NCBI GenBank assembly: GCA_021151535.1
Contig: JAGKXC010000054.1
Coordinates: 1-12,615 of the forward strand
DNA: 12,615 bases
Direction: 5' to 3'
Source of the DNA: Sphingobacteriia bacterium
GTDB taxonomy: Bacteria > Bacteroidota > Bacteroidia > NS11-12g > UBA955
How positions within the stretch are numbered: the first letter of the stretch is position 1; each line of letters opens with the position of its first letter. A program made the position numbers and the translations under genes. Shown one piece after another: positions 6,980 through 12,615 of this stretch. The notes beneath the pieces are model-generated. The model saw only the letters and a list, made by a program, of their open reading frames with translations, was not told the DNA's origin and did not search any database.

Positions 6980-7152
6980 AATATCTCAATTAATTCCGTT
7001 TAGTTAACGGACATCTACACCACAAAATTCAATTTTACCCATCAATTTCCCGCGAATTCCGCTCAATAGTCATCCACACTCGATGAATATGCCCAATTTA
7101 TCGGCTACTATCGCCCTAAATCCGATAACAAACACAACAAACCAGCCCCAAA
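6980..7152 (-). promoter_or_regulatory. Intergenic region upstream of the lipoprotein gene, candidate promoter and two small inverted repeats
   Basis: On the minus strand GAATTTTG (7030-7023) resembles the TAnnTTTG -7 element, about 43 nt before the ATG; a correctly spaced -33 TTG is not clear. TCCGTT (6995-7000) and AACGGA (7006-7011) form a 6-bp hairpin in the presumed leader. TTATCGG (7098-7104) and CCGATAA (7122-7128) form a 7-bp inverted repeat 25 nt behind the preceding gene, without a T-run. I see nothing else in this gap. Confidence 0.3.
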
Positions 7153-7857
7153 TCAAGGATGCATCACAGAAACAGTCTTCTCAACCTTCTGAATTTTAAT
7201 CACTTCAGAAACTGCATTCCCTCTAAACAACGACTTCCACCAACATCCGCAGCCTTTTTTCTTGTCAAATTCCGCCAATTTCCAGTGGTAAAACAACTGC
7301 AAATCTGGATCTCCATCCTTGTATGGCACTTGAACCGGCATATGTGGCAAATCATCAGACATTCTGCGTGAATCATCTAAATTGTTGGGATACAATTCCA
7401 AATACCCAAATATCAACAACCAATCTCCTTGAGTTACACTATCCTCAGATTTTTTACTTTCGTAAACGCCTCTATTTATAGCTGTAAACGCCCCACCCGT
7501 AAATAATGATTTCACCTCAGCTCCGTTTTTGCCGTGCGAACCCAATCCCCGGTAGCCGCGCCAATAAAAGGAATCCAACTCCAATAAATTTTGCCATTTG
7601 CCATCCTTCAACTCCTTAGGCACACAATCCACACTGATCCAAACAAAAAAACTCTGCATAATCGGCGCTCCGTAAACACCCGGATAATCCATTTTTTGCT
7701 TCGATTTTTTCACCTTAATGGAAGGCGTAGGCGATATCCCACCTACAACATCGTCACAACCTCCAGGCCTGTGTTCCTTCCCAAGCAACTGCATCGGAAA
7801 AAGCATGCACATATATAACACACCAAAATACCCCAGTACCAAACGCTTCTTTTTCAT
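7153..7857 (-). CDS. Secreted protein of unknown function
   Basis: I set the start at the ATG of 7857, giving 234 residues. It lies 4 nt after the preceding stop and gives a clear signal peptide: MKKKR followed by a hydrophobic core to about residue 25. A longer reading begins inside the upstream gene and lacks a signal sequence. The mature protein matches no family I know. It has Cys34 near the new N-terminus, Cys78, and a CGCWW motif (203-207) that could form disulfides after export. The middle is rich in Gly, Trp and Tyr (FYWRGYRGLGSHGKNG, 97-112), suggesting a compact beta fold. It is the last gene of the run that begins upstream with porT, and shows no similarity to the two paralogues before it. 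Confidence 0.8.
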   Translation of the reverse strand: MKKKRLVLGYFGVLYMCMLFPMQLLGKEHRPGGCDDVVGGISPTPSIKVKKSKQKMDYPGVYGAPIMQSFFVWISVDCVPKELKDGKWQNLLELDSFYWRGYRGLGSHGKNGAEVKSLFTGGAFTAINRGVYESKKSEDSVTQGDWLLIFGYLELYPNNLDDSRRMSDDLPHMPVQVPYKDGDPDLQLFYHWKLAEFDKKKGCGCWWKSLFRGNAVSEVIKIQKVEKTVSVMHP

Positions 7858-7861
7858 GATC

Positions 7862-8788
7862 TTATTTTTTAAATGCTTCTTTTCTATTTTGTTGCTCACC
7901 CAACAAATAATGTACCCGAAAATATCCATCCGTTGTTTCTGCACCCAAAGCAGTTGATGTTACCTGCAGCCCCGTCGAAAATTTCACAGATTTATTCACC
8001 TGATAATACAATCCAGCCCTTACCGTAATACAACCATCATATTTGGGATAATCTATTTTTGCCTGAGCTGCAGAATAATTAATATAATCCGACTCGCTGT
8101 ATCGATAATCATAATTGCTGTTCCCATTGTATTTATAATAATCGCGCACCTGAACAATGTCTCCACTTGCCGCCATTTGTATGTTCCCAACGAAACCAAT
8201 TCCTATGTTACCCTCAATTCCCAATCGCCCTTTATTCTCCCGAAAATCCGAAAAACGAACACACAAACGGTATTCCGGCATCAACCACAAACTAGAATAA
8301 CGGGTAACCCCAGTATTGCTTTGAACATAATTCAAGCCCTTTGATCCATCATAATAATTGGGATAATTATAATCCCCAAAAATGCTTCTGTCAAATTCCC
8401 GCTTCGAATAATGCACATCCACATTCAACGTAAATTCAGAATTCCATCGCATAATATTCTGAAATTTATTTAATTCCGATAAATGTGATATCCGATAAAT
8501 TAGTCCCAACCCCGCAATACTTCTGGATTCCATAAACTGACCAAACGGCGAATAACGAGAGTACCAAGTTGCTGTTTCCATGGTCGTATTTCCGTGAGCA
8601 AAAAGCTCCAACTGCTTGGGTAAAAACCATTTCTCAAAATCAAATTGAAAAAAAGCCACAGTATCGTCCACATAAATCGTATCTCCAGGTGCAGTTTTCC
8701 CACTCCCATCAACATAACCGGCAAATAAAAACAACATAAGAATTATGCAGTTTTTCAAGTTCCGTAACTTACTTCCTACCATATTCAT
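7862..8788 (-). CDS. Exported beta-rich protein, second tandem paralogue (KTAPGDTIYVDDTV family)
   Basis: This 308-residue protein has a signal peptide (KNCIILMLFLFAGYVDG, about 12-28) followed directly by KTAPGDTIYVDDTV (31-44). It is plainly related to the gene just upstream: the two share YRISHLS, YSSLW, MPEYR with SDFRE, and a final WLLGE-like block (HYLLGE here). The body is Tyr/Asn/Ser-rich with alternating hydrophobic residues, as in outer-membrane or surface beta proteins. However, the C-terminus ends in basic residues rather than an aromatic barrel signal, so a barrel is only a possibility. There is no lipobox and no type IX sorting tail. Its start codon sits in a hairpin joining it to the upstream stop (8783-8808). 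The homology with the neighbour begins at KLRN, upstream of the signal core. Function unknown. Confidence 0.85.
   Translation of the reverse strand: MNMVGSKLRNLKNCIILMLFLFAGYVDGSGKTAPGDTIYVDDTVAFFQFDFEKWFLPKQLELFAHGNTTMETATWYSRYSPFGQFMESRSIAGLGLIYRISHLSELNKFQNIMRWNSEFTLNVDVHYSKREFDRSIFGDYNYPNYYDGSKGLNYVQSNTGVTRYSSLWLMPEYRLCVRFSDFRENKGRLGIEGNIGIGFVGNIQMAASGDIVQVRDYYKYNGNSNYDYRYSESDYINYSAAQAKIDYPKYDGCITVRAGLYYQVNKSVKFSTGLQVTSTALGAETTDGYFRVHYLLGEQQNRKEAFKK
8661..8700. repeat. Direct repeat copy 1 (duplicated motif-coding segment)
   Basis: This segment codes for APGDTIYVDDT in the second paralogue. It matches 9601-9640 at 37 of 40 positions, including the first 23 without a mismatch, much closer than the rest of the two genes. 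Confidence 0.75.
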
Positions 8789-8808
8789 AAGAATCTCAGC
8801 TTATGAAT
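8783..8808 (-). promoter_or_regulatory. Stop-to-start hairpin between the tandem paralogues
   Basis: In the minus-strand message ATTCATAAG (8808-8800) pairs perfectly with CTTATGAAT (8791-8783) across an 8-nt loop. The 5' arm begins on the last base of the upstream stop codon and the 3' arm contains the AUG of the downstream gene (8788-8786). Translation of the second paralogue could therefore depend on ribosomes reaching the end of the first. A second in-frame AUG lies two codons on, just outside the stem. Confidence 0.6.
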
Positions 8809-9830
8809 TACCGCTTAAATGACCGATCTCTATTTTCTCGCTCTCCCAACAACCAATGCAATCGAAAATAAATATCCGCCGTTTGCGTTCCAATACTTGG
8901 CGTGGTAATCTGCGCCCCTACCGTCAATTTAGCCTTTTTACTTATATTACAATAAATCCCAGCCCTTGCTGTAACACAAGCATCATACTTCATATAATCC
9001 GCTGCCGATTCATTCTTTCCATATGTCTTCGTACTTGTTTTGCTATATCGATAAGTATAATTTCCGGTGAGCGAATTATAATTATAATACGCCCTATCCT
9101 CTACCAAATTCCCAGAATTTGCCAACCGAATATTCTTTAAATATGCCAATCCAACGCTTGCTTCTAATCCGTACTTCCCATGACTCTCTCGAAAATCAGA
9201 TACACGAACCATAAACCGATATTCAGGCATCACCCAAAGACTTGAATAATACGTATTTCCATAATTGCTCACTGAATAATGCAAACCCGATTGTTGATCG
9301 TAAAACGACGGAAAATAATACCTATCGTAATTGATATTGAAATCCCGTTTTGATTCGTGGTAATACATTTGAACACCAAATTCAGAATTAAACCGAACAA
9401 AATGCTGAATTTGATTAAATCCACTTAAATGTGAAATGCGATAAACCAAACCCACGCCACCCATATTCCTTTGCTCATTATACGTCCCAAAAACCGAATA
9501 ACTCTGATATAAATTGCTTACCGAAGAATTGCCATTGAATACCAACTCCAACTGTTGCGGAAAGAACCAGTCTTTCAGTTCAGCACCTTTAAACTCCACT
9601 GTATCGTCCACATAAATCGTATCCCCCGGTGCAGTTTTACCAACAAACAATTTCCTTTGAGGCTGCCAATTTTGTACAAAATTATTTTCTGCTAGGGCGA
9701 TAATAGTTGTTTTCATTCCAACCCCATCCAACTCACTTTCAACTGAACCCAACAACATGTATTTCTCACCCGCATAACAATAGCTAGCGAAAAAAATCGC
9801 CAAGCCCAAAATACAATTTTTCAAATTCAT
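8808..9830 (-). CDS. Exported beta-rich protein, first tandem paralogue (KTAPGDTIYVDDTV family)
   Basis: I place the start at the ATG of 9830 (340 residues), 10 nt after the LptF/G stop, giving the signal peptide MNLKNCILGLAIFFASYCYA. A TTG eight codons earlier would overlap the permease gene. However, the paralogue's N-terminus KLRN is also encoded here just before the ATG, so the TTG cannot be fully dismissed. Compared with its downstream sister this protein has about 40 extra residues (about 22-64) before KTAPGDTIYVDDTV (65-78). After that the two align over their whole length: YRISHLS, YSSLWVMPEYR, VSDFRE and a final LHWLLGE block. The protein is Tyr/Asn/Ser-rich and beta-like, with no lipobox or type IX sorting tail. 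It is exported to the periplasm or outer membrane; role unknown. Confidence 0.85.
   Translation of the reverse strand: MNLKNCILGLAIFFASYCYAGEKYMLLGSVESELDGVGMKTTIIALAENNFVQNWQPQRKLFVGKTAPGDTIYVDDTVEFKGAELKDWFFPQQLELVFNGNSSVSNLYQSYSVFGTYNEQRNMGGVGLVYRISHLSGFNQIQHFVRFNSEFGVQMYYHESKRDFNINYDRYYFPSFYDQQSGLHYSVSNYGNTYYSSLWVMPEYRFMVRVSDFRESHGKYGLEASVGLAYLKNIRLANSGNLVEDRAYYNYNSLTGNYTYRYSKTSTKTYGKNESAADYMKYDACVTARAGIYCNISKKAKLTVGAQITTPSIGTQTADIYFRLHWLLGERENRDRSFKR
9601..9640. repeat. Direct repeat copy 2 (duplicated motif-coding segment)
   Basis: This is the partner of 8661-8700, lying 940 bp further on and coding for the same APGDTIYVDDT peptide in the first paralogue. The three mismatches are at 9624, 9627 and 9639. 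Confidence 0.75.
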
Positions 9831-9840
9831 ATTCCTTAAT

Positions 9841-10926
9841 TTATTGTTGGGCAAATCGATAGAAAACCCAAGCTACAGGAACAAATATCACATTTGGAAG
9901 CCAAACCGCCAAAGATGGCCACATTTCTCCTGTGTTTCCGTATGTGATAAAATACTTGCTAAAAAACAAGAAAAACAAAATCACAAAAATCCCAATCCCC
10001 AACGAATAACCCAAGCCATTTCGGGTTTTCCGACCCGCAACACTTACCGCAATAACCACCAGAATAAAAGTACTAAATGGCGATGCATATCGCCGATACA
10101 ATTCTGTTTGCAACAAAAATTGATTATTCGAACCCCTCAATTGCTCCTTCGCTATCATTCGTCGCAATTCAGTTTGGTTCAAACTCTGCACATCCTCTAA
10201 TCGAAAAAAGAAATCCTCTGGATTAAATTCAATCATCGTATCCAGAGTATTCATATGAATTAATTTTTGGTTGCCAGTCTTGCTAAAAATTCGCTGTTGA
10301 ACCATCTCCAATCGCCATTTTTTTGCCTCGGGCGACCAACGAATAAACCTACCAAACAACGTGCTCTTCAATTCCGTGTTATGGTACTCTTCCAAAGTAA
10401 CGCCAATTCCAGAACTATCATTGTTATTGAAGTATTCCATATACATGTTTACCCCGGGCTTCAACTGCCTGAAAATCGTAGATTTCGCTTGAGAGTAATA
10501 ATCCCGCATATAAGCATTTTCAAACCTTACTCGCTTTTTATCGGTAACGGGAATTACCCAAGCGTTTAACAAATAACTACCATAAGCCAACAATGCTGCG
10601 GTAGCCATATATGGCATAAGAATCCGTTTCAAAGACCATCCACCACTAAGCATTGCAATTATTTCTGTTCTGGATGCCAGCCTCGACGTAAAGTACAATA
10701 CCGAAATAAAAATAAAAATGGGAGAATAGGTATTCAGTAAAGTAGGAACCGTATTGAAATAATAAACCGTAAAGATTTGATTTAACGGTGCACTTTTAGC
10801 CAAAAAATCATCCAATTTTTCCGCAGCATCAAACACCAAAATTATGATCACAAAAAGTGCAACCGTTGTGAAGAATGTCTTCAAAAAAGTGGAAGCGATA
10901 TAGCGATCTAATTTGGTAAACCTCAT
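9841..10926 (-). CDS. LptF/LptG family lipopolysaccharide export permease (YjgP/YjgQ)
   Basis: The 361 residues fit the family. In Lpt systems LptF and LptG pair with the ATPase LptB in the inner membrane and push LPS towards LptC and LptA. Membrane segments are visible near residues 14-34, 62-81 and 101-122. A periplasmic beta domain (about 135-260) follows, then three more segments near 284-297, 307-326 and 336-356. SRTEIIAMLSGGWSLKRIL (85-103) is the typical cytoplasmic coupling region. The sequence alone does not tell LptF from LptG, so I give no symbol; the partner permease is not in the window. Its start is 20 nt after the tgt stop, an arrangement I recall as common in Bacteroidota. Confidence 0.95.
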   Translation of the reverse strand: MRFTKLDRYIASTFLKTFFTTVALFVIIILVFDAAEKLDDFLAKSAPLNQIFTVYYFNTVPTLLNTYSPIFIFISVLYFTSRLASRTEIIAMLSGGWSLKRILMPYMATAALLAYGSYLLNAWVIPVTDKKRVRFENAYMRDYYSQAKSTIFRQLKPGVNMYMEYFNNNDSSGIGVTLEEYHNTELKSTLFGRFIRWSPEAKKWRLEMVQQRIFSKTGNQKLIHMNTLDTMIEFNPEDFFFRLEDVQSLNQTELRRMIAKEQLRGSNNQFLLQTELYRRYASPFSTFILVVIAVSVAGRKTRNGLGYSLGIGIFVILFFLFFSKYFITYGNTGEMWPSLAVWLPNVIFVPVAWVFYRFAQQ

Positions 10927-10946
10927 TTGGTGAGAAATTTAATCCG

Positions 10947-12068
10947 TTAGCTCAATTTCCTTGAAACGGTTTTGAGAATGCTCTGTTTCCAAATATGAAA
11001 ATCGCCCTGTAAAATACGCTCTCTTGCCTGTCGTACCAGCCACAAATAAAAACGCAGATTCTGGATACTTGCGATAATAGGTCCCATCATTTCTTCCGAT
11101 TGAAACAAATGACGTACATATGCTTTTGAATATTCAGGGGTTAACCATGAATCCAATGGGGTGAAATCATCTGCCCACTGTTTATTACGAATATTAATCT
11201 GACCTTCGGTAGTAAATATGGTCCCGTTACGGCCATTTCTTGTTGGCATAACACAATCAAACATGTCCACACCCAAACTGATGCTTTCCAAAATATTTTC
11301 TGGCGTACCAACACCCATTAAATAACGAGGTTTTTGCTCTGGTAAAATATGGGTAATCAAATCTGTAATGCGATACATATCTTCATGTGGCTCTCCCACA
11401 CTCAATCCACCAATTGCATAGCCATTGGCATCGTGTTTCAAAACATATTCAGCACTTTGCTTTCTCAAATCATCATATACGCTACCCTGAATGATTGGAA
11501 ACAGCGATTGCTCATGTCCGTACAAAGGCTCTGTTTCATTGAATCGCTGAAAACAACGATCCAACCAACGATGTGTCATATGCATGGAATTTTCCGCATA
11601 TTTTTTATCACAAGGATATGGCGTACATTCATCAAATGCCATTACGATATCCGCTCCAATTTTCCGCTGAATATCCATAACACTTTCTGGCGAAAACAAA
11701 TGCTTTGAGCCATCGATATGGCTATTAAACTTCACGCCTTCTTCAGTGAGTTTTCGCTTATGTGATAAGGAGTAAACCTGATATCCCCCTGAATCCGTTA
11801 AAACGGGGCGATCCCAGTTGCTAAAACCGTGAATTCCTCCTGCCTTCTGCATTACATCCATGCCAGGACGTAAATACAAATGATATGTATTTCCTAAAAT
11901 GATATCTGCATTGATATCATTTAACAAAAAATCTCTATGAACTCCTTTAACCGTGGCAGCTGTGCCAACAGGCATAAATATGGGAGTTTTGATTTCACCT
12001 CTAGAAGTTTGTAAAACGCCTGCACGGGCTTTGGTATATGGATCCTTGTGTTGTAAAACGAAATTCAC
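10947..12068 (-). CDS. tgt: tRNA-guanine transglycosylase (queuosine biosynthesis)
   Basis: This 373-residue enzyme swaps guanine 34 for preQ1 in tRNAs with GUN anticodons. Key parts are present: TDSGGYQVYSLS (91-102, Asp92), FDECTPYP (145-152), GLSVGEPHEDM (221-231), YLMGVGTPENILE (249-261) and FDCVMPTRNGRNG (270-282), where Asp271 is the expected nucleophile. The usual zinc site of bacterial Tgt, C-x-C-x2-C followed by a His in an IHNL motif, is missing. The stretch PLDSWLTPEYSKAY (304-317) has no cysteines and is about four residues shorter, and IHNL is IQNL with Gln336. The start is GTG; it matches the family N-terminus and has an AAGGAA site 6 nt upstream. It lies 34 nt downstream of porT and 20 nt upstream of the permease gene. 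Confidence 0.98.
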   Translation of the reverse strand: MNFVLQHKDPYTKARAGVLQTSRGEIKTPIFMPVGTAATVKGVHRDFLLNDINADIILGNTYHLYLRPGMDVMQKAGGIHGFSNWDRPVLTDSGGYQVYSLSHKRKLTEEGVKFNSHIDGSKHLFSPESVMDIQRKIGADIVMAFDECTPYPCDKKYAENSMHMTHRWLDRCFQRFNETEPLYGHEQSLFPIIQGSVYDDLRKQSAEYVLKHDANGYAIGGLSVGEPHEDMYRITDLITHILPEQKPRYLMGVGTPENILESISLGVDMFDCVMPTRNGRNGTIFTTEGQINIRNKQWADDFTPLDSWLTPEYSKAYVRHLFQSEEMMGPIIASIQNLRFYLWLVRQARERILQGDFHIWKQSILKTVSRKLS

Positions 12069-12074
12069 GTGCGC

Positions 12075-12080
12075 TTCCTT
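12075..12080 (-). promoter_or_regulatory. Shine-Dalgarno-like site for tgt
   Basis: AAGGAA on the minus strand lies 6 nt before the GTG start codon. Other genes in this window show no such site, so it may compensate for the weak start codon. It also supports GTG as the true start, since no ATG is available upstream in frame. Confidence 0.5.
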
Positions 12081-12102
12081 TTCTTTTTCTGATAATTGCT
12101 TT

Positions 12103-12615
12103 TTAATCCTGTGCCATCAATGAAATGCTGAACAAACGAGGATAAATGGCCCTTAACGACCCAGAATAATAACTATTGGGAACTCTTACCAATGCATTAT
12201 TTATTCCATTCGATAATTTAAATTCAATAGACAAATCAACAAAATCCAAACGAAACTCAAATCCCGCTCCTATTTCATAGTAATAGGTATTCTTCTTAAT
12301 TGCTACCAAAGGCTTTGTATCACCAATAGGAACATCCTCATTAGATTGGAAATCATGCGAATAACGCAAACCTCCCAAAACATACATTCTTGTATTATTG
12401 GGCATTGAACTTCGATATTTCAAAGTTATTGGAATATCCATTGAAATTGTTTCAATTTTGATATTTGGACCAGGAGTATGTTGCCAAGTGTATTGTAAAT
12501 TTCTTTGATGTAATTGTAACATTGTTAACATCTTCAACTCCCAATATTTCCCCATTCTCATCGCTACGGACCCACCAAATCCCCCGCCAACTTGTCCAAT
12601 AGGGCGAATAGATTG
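12103..12615 (-). CDS. porT: PorT-like type IX secretion outer-membrane protein (partial, 5' end outside window)
   Basis: The frame stays open to the window edge, giving 170 visible residues; the first ATG inside it (12561) is internal, because 18 further sense codons precede it. The sequence runs PIGQVGGGFGGSVAMRMGKYWEL, then DIPITLKYRS, YVLGGLRYSHDF, YYYEIGAGFEFRLDFVDLSIEFKLSNGINNAL and a terminal strand LFSISLMAQD. These are alternating strands of a small beta-barrel. Order and wording agree with PorT-family proteins as I remember them; PorT is needed for type IX secretion and gliding in several Bacteroidota. The identification is by recognition, and a generic 'PorT-like' barrel would look similar. 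It is the first visible gene of the minus-strand operon. The sorting-tail gene at 1-99 shows that such a secretion system is in use. Confidence 0.8.
   Translation of the reverse strand, partial: QSIRPIGQVGGGFGGSVAMRMGKYWELKMLTMLQLHQRNLQYTWQHTPGPNIKIETISMDIPITLKYRSSMPNNTRMYVLGGLRYSHDFQSNEDVPIGDTKPLVAIKKNTYYYEIGAGFEFRLDFVDLSIEFKLSNGINNALVRVPNSYYSGSLRAIYPRLFSISLMAQD

Noticed and set aside
7098..7128. TTATCGG with CCGATAA as a terminator for the minus-strand operon.
   Set aside because: The 17-nt spacing is wide and no T-run follows. Listed only as a small inverted repeat within the intergenic entry.
7858..7944. N-terminal extension of 29 residues for the gene ending at 7153.
   Set aside because: It overlaps the end of the upstream gene, and the extended protein would bury the clear signal peptide that starts at the ATG of 7857.
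9831..9854. TTG start for the first paralogue.
   Set aside because: It overlaps the permease stop and places eight residues before an already complete signal peptide. Kept only as an alternative because of the KLRN similarity.
12103..12561. Treating the ATG at 12561 as the true start of the PorT-like gene.
   Set aside because: The frame stays open with 18 sense codons to the window edge, and those residues continue the beta-barrel pattern, so the gene is cut by the window.

Overview
The window comes from a low-to-moderate GC member of the Bacteroidota. The evidence is a type IX secretion sorting tail on the first (partial) gene, a PorT-like type IX component at the far end, a tgt-LptF/LptG pair, DnaK and Tgt sequences of the phylum's type, near absence of Shine-Dalgarno sites and TAnnTTTG-like -7 promoter elements. 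I cannot place it below phylum.

Left part (1-5091). The tail of a secreted protein ends at a strong hairpin terminator. dnaK follows, with its own upstream regulatory region and terminator, and then a one-gene unit for an unrecognised single-pass membrane protein. A bidirectional terminator separates this from a minus-strand pair, a Nif3-family metal protein followed by a coiled-coil zinc-ribbon protein, 3 nt apart. The Nif3 gene diverges from an RlmI-type rRNA methyltransferase across only 52 bp.

Middle (5092-6427). The methyltransferase gene is intact, but nucleotide skew and codon use invert abruptly at codon ~223 (position ~5760). Three perfect short hairpins cluster around that point. 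The convergent intergenic gap behind it holds two degenerate copies of a palindromic, REP-like repeat.

Right part (6428-12615), all minus strand. Read in transcription order: porT (5' end outside the window), tgt, an LptF/LptG permease, two tandem paralogous exported proteins sharing the motif KTAPGDTIYVDDTV, and an unrelated secreted unknown. All are spaced 4-34 nt apart and probably form one operon. A separate small lipoprotein gene follows after 173 bp. The operon joins envelope biogenesis (type IX secretion, LPS transport) to a set of exported proteins I do not recognise; this is the best place in the window to look for undescribed biology. The strand bias of genes and the skew flip at ~5760 fit a replication terminus inside this window, but a recombinant gene could give a similar local pattern.
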